Position numbers and translations under genes: made by a program | Assembly (NCBI RefSeq): GCF_008087625.1 | Contig: NZ_CP042997.1 | Coordinates: forward strand, 8,742,001 to 8,806,000 | From: Aquisphaera giovannonii | GTDB taxonomy: Bacteria; Planctomycetota; Planctomycetia; Isosphaerales; Isosphaeraceae | Direction of reading: 5' to 3' | Length of the DNA stretch: 64,000 nucleotides | Notes under the pieces: model-generated | Database searches by the model: none | What the model was told of the DNA's origin: nothing | Seen by the model: the letters and a program-made list of their open reading frames with translations, nothing else | Shown here: positions 57,164 to 64,000 of the stretch, piece after piece | How positions within the stretch are numbered: the first letter of the stretch is position 1 | Layout: every line of letters begins with the position of its first letter

Positions 57164-58852
57164 TCAGGATCGACGAAGCTTGCCCAGCATCTCGGCCAGG
57201 TCGCGGCGGCCGTAGGGGGCGGCGAGGTAGCCGGCGGCGTAGGCGGCGGTGCCGATGGTGAGGTGCAGGAGCAGCGGGGCGGTGCGGGCGCGGAGGTCGG
57301 CGGCGGATTCGGCGATCGGCAGGGCATAGCCGAGGAGCCAGGTCGCGGCGACCAGGGCGAGGCCCCCGGCGAGCGGGGCGCCGAGGGTCCGCGTCAGAGT
57401 GGTCCGGGGGTCCAGCTCCAGGACGCGGAAGACGTAGAGGCCGGGGAGGACGAGGTTGGAGAAGAAAGTCGTCAGGACCGTGCCCCAGATCACGCCGGCG
57501 ACGCCGATCCGCGCCGTCAGGTAGCAACTGATCGGCAGGTTGATCAGGGCCCCCCCGATCGCGGCCAGGGCGATCACCTTGATCCGGTTGATGCCGATCG
57601 CCATCTGCACCGGGACCGACAGGACCAGCGGCAGGGCCGCGGTCAGGAAGAGCCGCATCAGGCCGGCGTAATTGCCGGCGTCCTGGCCGAGGCGGGCCCC
57701 CATCCAGAGCGAGAGGAAGGGCGCGGCGTAGATCCAGGCGAGGAGGCCCACCGGAAGCAGCACCGCGACGTGCAGCCGCGTGCCGTCGTACTTCACCCGC
57801 TCCAGGCCCCGCAGGTCGCGGGCGGCGGCCAGGCTGGCGACCGCCGGCATCACCATGTAGGCGAGCATCCAGCCGGTCTGCCGGAGCTGGAGGAACGGCT
57901 TGCTGACGACGTCGTAGATCGCCGTCGCCTGCCCGGGGTTCGGGTGCATGAAGCCCAGGATCGTCGTGTCGATCTTGTCGCCCAGGACCACGCTGATCTG
58001 GATGAGCGCCATGTAAAAGCTGATGTGCCCGAGCGCCTTGTAGTCCTCGAGCCGGGCGCCCCGGAAGCGGAGCGGCTGGCCGAGCTCGCGGACCATCACC
58101 CAGAGCCCCGGCACCAGCGACAGGCCGACCTGGACCGCGATCTGCCCGATGACGATCCAGTAGAAGTCGATCCCCGCGACCACCCCGCCCAGGAGGATCA
58201 GGAACCGGAGGATCGTGATCGCGACCTCGAGGCGGGGGATGAAGTCATACCGCCTCGCCGCCTGGAGCACGCTGGCGACCACCACGGAGAGGCCGTAGCA
58301 GGGCGCGGTGAGGATCTGGAGCCAGAGCAGCTTGGCGATGAAGTCGTACTCGCGGAGGCTGGAGGCGACCGCCCCCAGCCCGTGCAGCGGGTCGCCCAGG
58401 AGGCCCTCGCCCAGGGCCCGCGCGGTCACCGCCGCGGAGCCGACGGCGAACTGGGAGTAGGGCAAGGCCCCGTAGATCACCGCCAGCAGGGCCGCGACCT
58501 GGACCAGGGCCATCGCCGCATAGAAGTTCAGCCCGCAGGCCACGGCGCGGTTGACGCCGTCGCGGTCGTCGCGGGTCCACGAGTCGGAGATCTGCCGCTG
58601 GAGGGCGGAGCTGATGCCGAACTCGAAGAGCATCTGGAAGAAGCCGAAGCCCCAGGCGAATTTGTAGGCCCCGCTCATCCCCGGCCCGATCGCGCCGACG
58701 ATCAGCCGCGTGGTCCAGAGGGCGAAGATCGCCTGCAAGGGGACGCGGAGGGCCAGCCAGAAGCTGGCGCTGAGCAGTCGGCCCAGCACCGGCGGCAGGG
58801 CGCGGCCGCTGCCGCGCGCGGCGGGGGATGTGGTGGCGACGGCCGTACTCAC
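57164..58852 (-). CDS. Oligosaccharide/lipid flippase (MOP superfamily, Wzx-like)
   Basis: The protein has 562 residues from a GTG at 58852 preceded by AGGA. It has 12 to 14 membrane helices and a Wzx/MurJ-like sequence (PLQAIFALWTTRLIVGAIGP, GFGFFQMLFEFGISSALQRQ, QLRQTGWMLAYMVMPAVASL, IGINRIKVIALAAIGGALIN). It should flip lipid-linked glycan across the cytoplasmic membrane in surface polysaccharide assembly. No ligase or polymerase gene is adjacent. The 3' end converges on the orphan gene at 56.1-57.1 kb with a 47-base gap. Confidence 0.86.
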   Translation of the reverse strand: MSTAVATTSPAARGSGRALPPVLGRLLSASFWLALRVPLQAIFALWTTRLIVGAIGPGMSGAYKFAWGFGFFQMLFEFGISSALQRQISDSWTRDDRDGVNRAVACGLNFYAAMALVQVAALLAVIYGALPYSQFAVGSAAVTARALGEGLLGDPLHGLGAVASSLREYDFIAKLLWLQILTAPCYGLSVVVASVLQAARRYDFIPRLEVAITILRFLILLGGVVAGIDFYWIVIGQIAVQVGLSLVPGLWVMVRELGQPLRFRGARLEDYKALGHISFYMALIQISVVLGDKIDTTILGFMHPNPGQATAIYDVVSKPFLQLRQTGWMLAYMVMPAVASLAAARDLRGLERVKYDGTRLHVAVLLPVGLLAWIYAAPFLSLWMGARLGQDAGNYAGLMRLFLTAALPLVLSVPVQMAIGINRIKVIALAAIGGALINLPISCYLTARIGVAGVIWGTVLTTFFSNLVLPGLYVFRVLELDPRTTLTRTLGAPLAGGLALVAATWLLGYALPIAESAADLRARTAPLLLHLTIGTAAYAAGYLAAPYGRRDLAEMLGKLRRS

Positions 58853-58955
58853 GGGATCCTTCCTCGACGGCGACGGCGTGGACACTCCTTGGCGCTCCGC
58901 GACTCGGGGGCCACATCTTAGCCGCTGGCCACCGGCCTCGAAACCCCAAATCCAA

Positions 58956-59651
58956 TCATCCCGCCGCGCGACGGCCGGCCGCCTCGGCGAGGGCGTCCGC
59001 GGCCGCGGCGACCGCCTCGCCCCCCGGGTCTGCGGCGCGGGCGGACTCCGGCGGGACGCCCTCCACGACCACCACCGCGGCGGCCGCCGACACCGCCGCG
59101 GCCGCCTCCACGCCGGCGTCCAGGGCCTCGGCGACCTGCTCGATCTGGGCCTCGATCTCCCCCTGGAGCTGCTTGACCAGGCCGGAGCGGCCATCCTCCT
59201 CGGTGCCTTCGCCCCCGCCGCCCTCGTCGAGCTTCAGCCCGGTATGCTCGCAGAGCCGCTTCAGCAGGCGGAGGATCTCCGCCGACTCCTGCTCCGCCAG
59301 CATGTTGATCTGGAGGTCCAGGTGGTTCCGCCGCTCGCTCAGCTTCGCCTGGCGATTCTGGCTGATCATCAGGATCGGCGCGGCGTATGCCGACTGGAAC
59401 GAGAGAGCCAGGTTCAGCAGGATGAACGGGTATGGGTCCCAGTGCTCGATCCAGGCGAGGAGATTGAGCACGATCCAGGCGCCCAGGATGATCGTCTGGC
59501 CGATGATGAACGGCCAGCTTCCCACCGCCGAGGCGATCCGGTCCGCGATCCGCTCCCCGCGCGTGCGGATGCCGCTCGCCGCCCGCTCCATCTCCGCGAT
59601 GATGGATACGTTCCGCTTCGCGAGCTCGTCGACCGACTGGATCGGATCCAT
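58956..59651 (-). CDS. DUF1003-family membrane protein
   Basis: The protein has 231 residues from ATG 59651 with GGAGG seven bases upstream. The DUF1003 core lies at residues 30-120: ADRIASAVGSWPFIIGQTII with the first helix, then HWDPYPFILLNLALSFQSAY, then APILMISQNRQAKLSERRNH and LDLQINMLAEQESAEILRLL. Two membrane helices are predicted. A long Ala/Val-rich tail follows. Function is unknown in the family. Neighbours on either side are unrelated. Confidence 0.88.
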   Translation of the reverse strand: MDPIQSVDELAKRNVSIIAEMERAASGIRTRGERIADRIASAVGSWPFIIGQTIILGAWIVLNLLAWIEHWDPYPFILLNLALSFQSAYAAPILMISQNRQAKLSERRNHLDLQINMLAEQESAEILRLLKRLCEHTGLKLDEGGGGEGTEEDGRSGLVKQLQGEIEAQIEQVAEALDAGVEAAAAVSAAAAVVVVEGVPPESARAADPGGEAVAAAADALAEAAGRRAAG

Positions 59652-59828
59652 GGTTTCCCCTCCGCCTCGAGGTGGCCATGCCACCAGATCTCCGGCCCAT
59701 GGGCCCGCTCGGCGCATGTACCTTTATCAATCATAGGCTGCAAGTACCATGCCGCCTTATCCCTAGGACGGGATGTCTGCCGTCGCTGGGATCGGCCGCC
59801 GAAGGCCCGGGCGGAGGCCGGCGGCGTA

Positions 59829-60296
59829 TCAGCCCCGGGCCCTGCCCGGCCCCGACTCCAGCCAGCCGGCATCCAGGACCCCCCAGAGGCCGATCAGGAT
59901 CGCCTCCGCCGCGTCGTGTCGCAGCGAGGTGGGCCGGGGCGCCCCGGATGACTCGATGACGCGACGGGCCAGCGAGTCGGCCCCGAGCTTGGCCCGGTCC
60001 CGGCCCCGGACATCGCCCGGATCGAAGAATCGGGCCCGCCAGGTCTCGGCGGCGACCTGCCGCACGGCGATGCCCCTCCTGGCGGCCTCGCGGAGCCAGA
60101 TGTCGGCGATCGGCCCGCCCCCTTCCAGGACGATGTGCGTCACTTCCGGGTGGGCGTCGAACAGGCCGTGGACGCCCCGCCGCAACGCCTGCCGGGTGCC
60201 GAAGTGCTGCGAGCGGTACCACACCAGGCGGCCGTCCGCCCCGTAGAGCGCCAGCCCCGTCCGCAGGCCGAGGTCCACGGCGAGCATCGCGGCCAT
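59829..60296 (-). CDS. Small RuvC/RNase H-fold protein
   Basis: The protein has 155 residues from ATG 60296. The N-terminal strand MLAVDLGLRTGLALYGADG carries Asp8. The next acidic residue is Glu58 in VTHIVLEGGG. A third motif, SLRHDAAEAILIGLWGV with His127, Asp128 and Glu131, follows the spacing of RuvC-like resolvases (D, E, then HDxxD/E). KLGADSLARR supplies a basic helix. It is shorter than E. coli RuvC and not obviously orthologous. It could be a nuclease or an inactive relative. It is divergent from the ceramidase-like gene. Confidence 0.7.
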   Translation of the reverse strand: MAAMLAVDLGLRTGLALYGADGRLVWYRSQHFGTRQALRRGVHGLFDAHPEVTHIVLEGGGPIADIWLREAARRGIAVRQVAAETWRARFFDPGDVRGRDRAKLGADSLARRVIESSGAPRPTSLRHDAAEAILIGLWGVLDAGWLESGPGRARG

Positions 60297-60449
60297 CGGA
60301 TCGTCCTGCACCGGGGATAGGGGATCCGCCGCGATGCCCGCTATCGCGGCGGTTCGTTCCAGGGCATCATGATCGGTCGGTCGCCGGCACGCCGGCCGAC
60401 CGCGACGCCGGCCCCGTCCATCCCAGAATACCTGCACGGATCGTCGAGA

Positions 60450-61844
60450 ATGAACCCGAAGACGCACGAACGAGCGAGCCGGCCGGCCCTGGTCCTCGGG
60501 CTGGCGGCGATGGCGGCGATCCTCGTCGCGGGCAACGCGGCGGCCCTGGCCTCGGATGGGCTGAGGGCGGCCGTCTTCGCCGTCGACGCCTCGCCGCCCA
60601 TCGGCAGCCCGATGGCGTACAACCCCACGCTCGAGGTCCAGCTCCCGCTCAGTTGCCGGGGCGTCGTCCTGGCCGGCGCGGGGGATCCGATCGTCCTGTG
60701 CGCGGTGGACTGGATCGGGATAGGCAACGACGGCCAGGTCGAGTTCCGCAGAGCGCTGGCCGACGCCACCGGGACCTCGCCGGATCGCGTCCGCGTCCAC
60801 ACGCTGCACCAGCACGACGCCCCGCACTGCGACTTCTCGGCCGACCGGCTCCTGGCCGAGCAGGGGATCAACGGTGAGGTCTTCGACTCGGGCTTCAACC
60901 GCCGCGTGATCGCCCGCGCCGCGGAGGCCGTCCGCTCGGCCATGAAGGCGACCCGGCCGGTCACGCACCTGGGGCTGGGCGAGGCGGAGGTGGACAAGGT
61001 CGCCTCGACGCGGCGGATCCTCGGGCCCGACGGCAAGGTCCAGCACGTCCGCTACACCGCCTGCAAGGATCCGAAGGTCCGCGACATGCCGGTCGGCACG
61101 ATCGACCCGAAGTTGAAGATGATCAGCCTGTGGGACGGCGACGCCCCGATCGTCGCGCTGACGTACTACGCCACGCACCCGCAGAGCTACTACCTGACCG
61201 GCAAGGCCAACCCGGACTTCCCCGGCATGGCCCGCGACGCCCGCCAGGCGGCGACTGGCGTGCCCCACGTCCACTTCAACGGCGCCGGGGGCGACATCGG
61301 CGCCGGCAAGTACAACGACGGCTCCCACGCAATGCGGCAGGTCCTCGCCGACCGCGTCGCCTCCGGCATGGAGCGGGCCTGGAAGGCGACGCGGAAGACG
61401 CCGATCGCGGCCGGCGACGTCGCCTGGCGCGCCGTCCCCGTCACGCTCCCGCCCGCCCCGCACCTGGACGAGGCGAAGCTCGTCGCGACCCTCCGGGACC
61501 GTTCCGCCAAGCTGACCGAACGTTCCCGCGCCGCCAACGACCTGGCCTGGCTCCGCCGCTGCAAGGCGGGCGAGACGATCGACGTCTCCTGCCTACACCT
61601 CGGGCCGGCCCGGATCCTGCACCTCCCCGGCGAGCTCTTCGTCGAGTATCAGCTCGCGGCCCAGAAGCTCCGCCCCGGCCTCTTCGTCGCGATGGCGGCC
61701 TATGGCGACTATGCCCCCGGCTACATCGGCACCGAGGTCGCCTATTCCCAGGGCGGCTACGAGACCGCCCCGACCTCGTCCCTCGTGGCGCCCGGCGTCG
61801 AGCGGGTGCTGATGGACGCCATCGGGCGGCTGCTGCGAGACTGA
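60450..61844 (+). CDS. Secreted neutral/alkaline ceramidase-like protein
   Basis: The protein has 464 residues from ATG 60450. A signal peptide (ALVLGLAAMAAILVAGNAAA) precedes the neutral ceramidase N-terminal fold: VFAVDASPPIGSPMAY, CAVDWIGIGNDGQVEFRRAL, VHTLHQHDAPHCDFSADRLL with a zinc-binding His cluster, YYATHPQSYYLTGKANPDFP and HVHFNGAGGDIGAGKYNDGS. Family members hydrolyse ceramide, but planctomycete genomes carry many short versions of unknown substrate. The usual C-terminal domain of true ceramidases is missing. Confidence 0.83.
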   Translation: MNPKTHERASRPALVLGLAAMAAILVAGNAAALASDGLRAAVFAVDASPPIGSPMAYNPTLEVQLPLSCRGVVLAGAGDPIVLCAVDWIGIGNDGQVEFRRALADATGTSPDRVRVHTLHQHDAPHCDFSADRLLAEQGINGEVFDSGFNRRVIARAAEAVRSAMKATRPVTHLGLGEAEVDKVASTRRILGPDGKVQHVRYTACKDPKVRDMPVGTIDPKLKMISLWDGDAPIVALTYYATHPQSYYLTGKANPDFPGMARDARQAATGVPHVHFNGAGGDIGAGKYNDGSHAMRQVLADRVASGMERAWKATRKTPIAAGDVAWRAVPVTLPPAPHLDEAKLVATLRDRSAKLTERSRAANDLAWLRRCKAGETIDVSCLHLGPARILHLPGELFVEYQLAAQKLRPGLFVAMAAYGDYAPGYIGTEVAYSQGGYETAPTSSLVAPGVERVLMDAIGRLLRD

Positions 61845-61977
61845 GGGCTTCCCGCTTTTGACGAAACCGATCTCGTCCTTCGATTGCCGGGAGAATTCCG
61901 TGCCACCCACGCTGCTCGACGCACAGTAACGATGGAGGGGATTGATCGGCTGAGGTGACGGGCCCGGAGGACCGGCG

Positions 61978-64000
61978 ATGAAGGCGACGACGGAGAGCAC
62001 GGGGGCGCTGGCTCGCGGGCTGGAGGCGGTCTTCCGAGGCGCGGCCGGGTCGTCGGAGGGCGACCTGCTGCGGCGGTTCGTCGCGAGCGGCGACGAGGAG
62101 GCGTTCGCGGCGATCGTCCGGCGGCACGGGCCGATGGTGCTGGGCGTCTGCCGGCGCATCCTGGGCGGCGGGGCCGACGCGGACGACGCCTTCCAGGCCA
62201 CGTTCCTGGTGCTGCTCCGCCGGGCACGGTCGCTCCAGGGCACGGATGTGCTCGGCCCCTGGCTGCACGGCGTCGCCTGGCGCGTCGCCGCCCGGGCCCG
62301 CGCCGGCAATGCCCGACGGCGGGCCGAGGAGTCGAAGGCCGCCCGGGACGAGGCCGCGGGATCGCCGCCGGTCTCGCCGGCCGAGGCCGCGGAGGTCCAG
62401 GCGATCCTCGACGAGGAGATCGGCCGACTGCCGGAGAAGTACCGCGTGCCGGTCGTCCTCTGCTGCCTCGAGGGAATGTCGCGGGAGGCCGCCGCCGAAC
62501 ACCTACGCTGGCGGCCGGGCGTCCTCCGCGGCCGCCTCCAGCGCGGGCGGGACCGGCTGAGAGACCGGCTGGTCCACCGCGGGCTGGCGCCGGCGGTCGC
62601 GGCGACGGCCGTCGAAGTGATCGGCTCCCCCGCAGAGGCGGCCGTCTCCTGCGAGCTCCTCGCCGCGACAGTGGCCGCCGTCTCACGCGACCTGGCCGTC
62701 GGCGCGGTGGCCTCGGCCGTGGCACCGACCGCGGCCGCCACGCTCGCCGGGGCGTTCCTCCGCGGACAGACCGTCGCCCGCGCCGCGGTCGCGGCGTGCG
62801 TCCTGGTCGCTGCGGGCCTGGCGGTCGCCTCGTTCTCCGCCCTCGTGATGGCCGCAGGCCCCCGGGCCGATGAGGTGACGAGCGGGGCTGAGCCGCTACC
62901 GCAGGACGCACCCGCCGAGAAGCCCCGCACCTTCGAGGTCAGGGTCGTCGGGCCCGGCGGCAAGGCGATCCCCGAGGCGACCGTGGAGTTCCAGACCACC
63001 CCTTCGCTGGGCGAGGAGTTGGTCCGCCGCGGGACCTTCGTCCCGCGAAACGGCTACGGCACGGAGATGAAGGCCGATGGCGACGGCGTGGTCCTCGTCG
63101 AGCTGCCGCGGGGCCTGAAAGGCCTTGAGGTGTTCGTGAAGAAGCGAGGTTATGGCCGGTACTTCGCGGGCTGGTCGGCGGAGGAGCACCAGGTCGCCAT
63201 CCCCGACCGCCTTACCGCGGACCTCGACCCGGCCTCGCCCCTCGGAGGTGTCGTCGTCGATCCCGAAGGGAGGCCCGTCGAGGGGGCCGTGGTGCGTTGC
63301 AACCTGAACTACAAGGGCGGGCCGGACCTCGCCAGGCGGCTGGGCTACCAGCAGACGACGAGGACCGACCGCGAGGGCCGATGGCGTGTGGACGACGTCC
63401 CGGATTCGGTCGCGGACCTGAGCGTGGACGTGAATCATCCGGGCTTCCGGCCGCTGCTCCGACTGATCCCGCGCGGCGAGTTCGGCCTGGCCGGGGGCCG
63501 CGAGCCGTCGGCCCGCCTCGCGCTGGATCGCGGGCTGACGATCACCGGCAGGATCAAGGACGAGGCCGGCAGGCCGATCGCCGGGGCGATCGTGCGAACG
63601 AAGTTCGTCAACGACCGCCGCGAGGCGCGGACGGCCAACGACGGCTCCTACCGACTCGAGGGCTGCGAGCCACGCATGGCGCGGGTTGTCGTACTGGCCA
63701 GGGGGCACGCCACCGACATGAAGGAGGTCCGCGTGGCCACCAACATGGGGCCAGTGGACTTCACCCTGAGGCCTGCCGTCGGGCTGAAACTGAAGATCCT
63801 GGACGCCGCAGGCAAGCCGATCCCGAGGACCCGGATCTTCTTCCAGCGCTGGCGAGGCGCATATCAGTACTTCGAATTCGACGGCGTGAACCAGTACGCC
63901 GATGCCAGCGGCGAATGGCGCTGGGACGAGGCGCCGCTCGACGAGTTCGCGGCGGACATCTGCCCGCCGGATGGGACGCAACTCCCCGAGCAGCCGATCC
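61978..64000 (+). CDS. ECF-type sigma factor fused to membrane helix and carboxypeptidase-regulatory-like domains (cut by window end)
   Basis: Reading from ATG 61978 with GGAGG seven bases upstream, the frame stays open to the window end (674 residues). Residues 30-100 are sigma region 2 (FVASGDEEAFAAIVRRHGPM, ADADDAFQATFLVLLRRARS). Residues 145-205 are region 4 (LPEKYRVPVVLCCLEGMSRE, AAAEHLRWRPGVLRGRLQRG, RDRLRDRL). Residues about 265-290 form a membrane helix (VAACVLVAAGLAVASFSALV). Beyond it are repeated carboxypeptidase-regulatory-like modules (PLGGVVVDPEGRPVEGAVVR; ITGRIKDEAGRPIAGAIVRT; LKLKILDAAGKPIPRTRIFF). Such fusions are specific to planctomycete ECF groups. The layout would let an outer domain control a membrane-tethered sigma factor. 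Confidence 0.88.
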   Translation, partial: MKATTESTGALARGLEAVFRGAAGSSEGDLLRRFVASGDEEAFAAIVRRHGPMVLGVCRRILGGGADADDAFQATFLVLLRRARSLQGTDVLGPWLHGVAWRVAARARAGNARRRAEESKAARDEAAGSPPVSPAEAAEVQAILDEEIGRLPEKYRVPVVLCCLEGMSREAAAEHLRWRPGVLRGRLQRGRDRLRDRLVHRGLAPAVAATAVEVIGSPAEAAVSCELLAATVAAVSRDLAVGAVASAVAPTAAATLAGAFLRGQTVARAAVAACVLVAAGLAVASFSALVMAAGPRADEVTSGAEPLPQDAPAEKPRTFEVRVVGPGGKAIPEATVEFQTTPSLGEELVRRGTFVPRNGYGTEMKADGDGVVLVELPRGLKGLEVFVKKRGYGRYFAGWSAEEHQVAIPDRLTADLDPASPLGGVVVDPEGRPVEGAVVRCNLNYKGGPDLARRLGYQQTTRTDREGRWRVDDVPDSVADLSVDVNHPGFRPLLRLIPRGEFGLAGGREPSARLALDRGLTITGRIKDEAGRPIAGAIVRTKFVNDRREARTANDGSYRLEGCEPRMARVVVLARGHATDMKEVRVATNMGPVDFTLRPAVGLKLKILDAAGKPIPRTRIFFQRWRGAYQYFEFDGVNQYADASGEWRWDEAPLDEFAADICPPDGTQLPEQPI

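Overview
The window is very GC-rich and dense with genes of the kinds that crowd planctomycete genomes. These include secreted sulfatase, Tat-exported Gfo/Idh/MocA oxidoreductase, ThuA and sugar-isomerase-like proteins, a DUF1592/DUF1552 cytochrome pair, a neutral-ceramidase-like protein, a dockerin-like protein with an LDERRLLS leader, a Hint-domain protein, and a sigma factor fused to a membrane anchor and extracellular-type domains. The most likely source is a planctomycete of the Isosphaeraceae/Gemmataceae type. This is inferred from gene content; no rRNA or other phylogenetic marker is present.

Layout. 1-2 kb: start of a GT4 glycosyltransferase, then an intact ISKra4-family element with a perfect 9-bp target duplication. 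2.1-7.8 kb: carbohydrate-type genes (oxidoreductase, HpcH aldolase, a WD40 gene broken by a frameshift, SDR, ThuA). 7.9-17.2 kb: a minus-strand run of GH15 glucoamylase, PPC-domain protein, small protein, a large FAD/Fe-S oxidase fusion, enolase-superfamily enzyme and PoxB-like oxidase. 18-22 kb: GNAT, beta-propeller, and an ECF41 sigma factor coupled to an FAD oxidoreductase. 22.2-24.4 kb: metF and queG. 24.5-30.3 kb: dockerin-like surface protein, two GT-C-like membrane proteins, cysteine synthase-like enzyme. 30.4-37.6 kb: sulfatase, small secreted protein, DUF1592 and DUF1552 proteins. 37.6-46.6 kb: orphan protein, PRISE-type reductase, DJ-1/PfpI protein, hisD, divergent sigma-like factor, TerC, VWA protein, sugar-isomerase-like protein. 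47-52.8 kb: a phosphorelay set of two large histidine kinases and an Rcp-type response regulator. 52.8-57.1 kb: a repeat-rich accessory island with two composite palindromes, a Hint-domain protein, a probable RAYT transposase remnant and a lower-GC orphan gene. 57.1-64 kb: flippase, DUF1003, RuvC-like protein, ceramidase-like protein and the membrane-anchored sigma factor, cut by the window end.

No tRNA, rRNA, CRISPR array or prophage was found. The observations most worth following are the ECF41/FAD operon with a matching candidate promoter and palindrome, the structurally conserved but sequence-divergent hairpins at 53 kb beside a RAYT remnant, and the atypical-composition gene at 56.1 kb with a PD-(D/E)XK-like signature.
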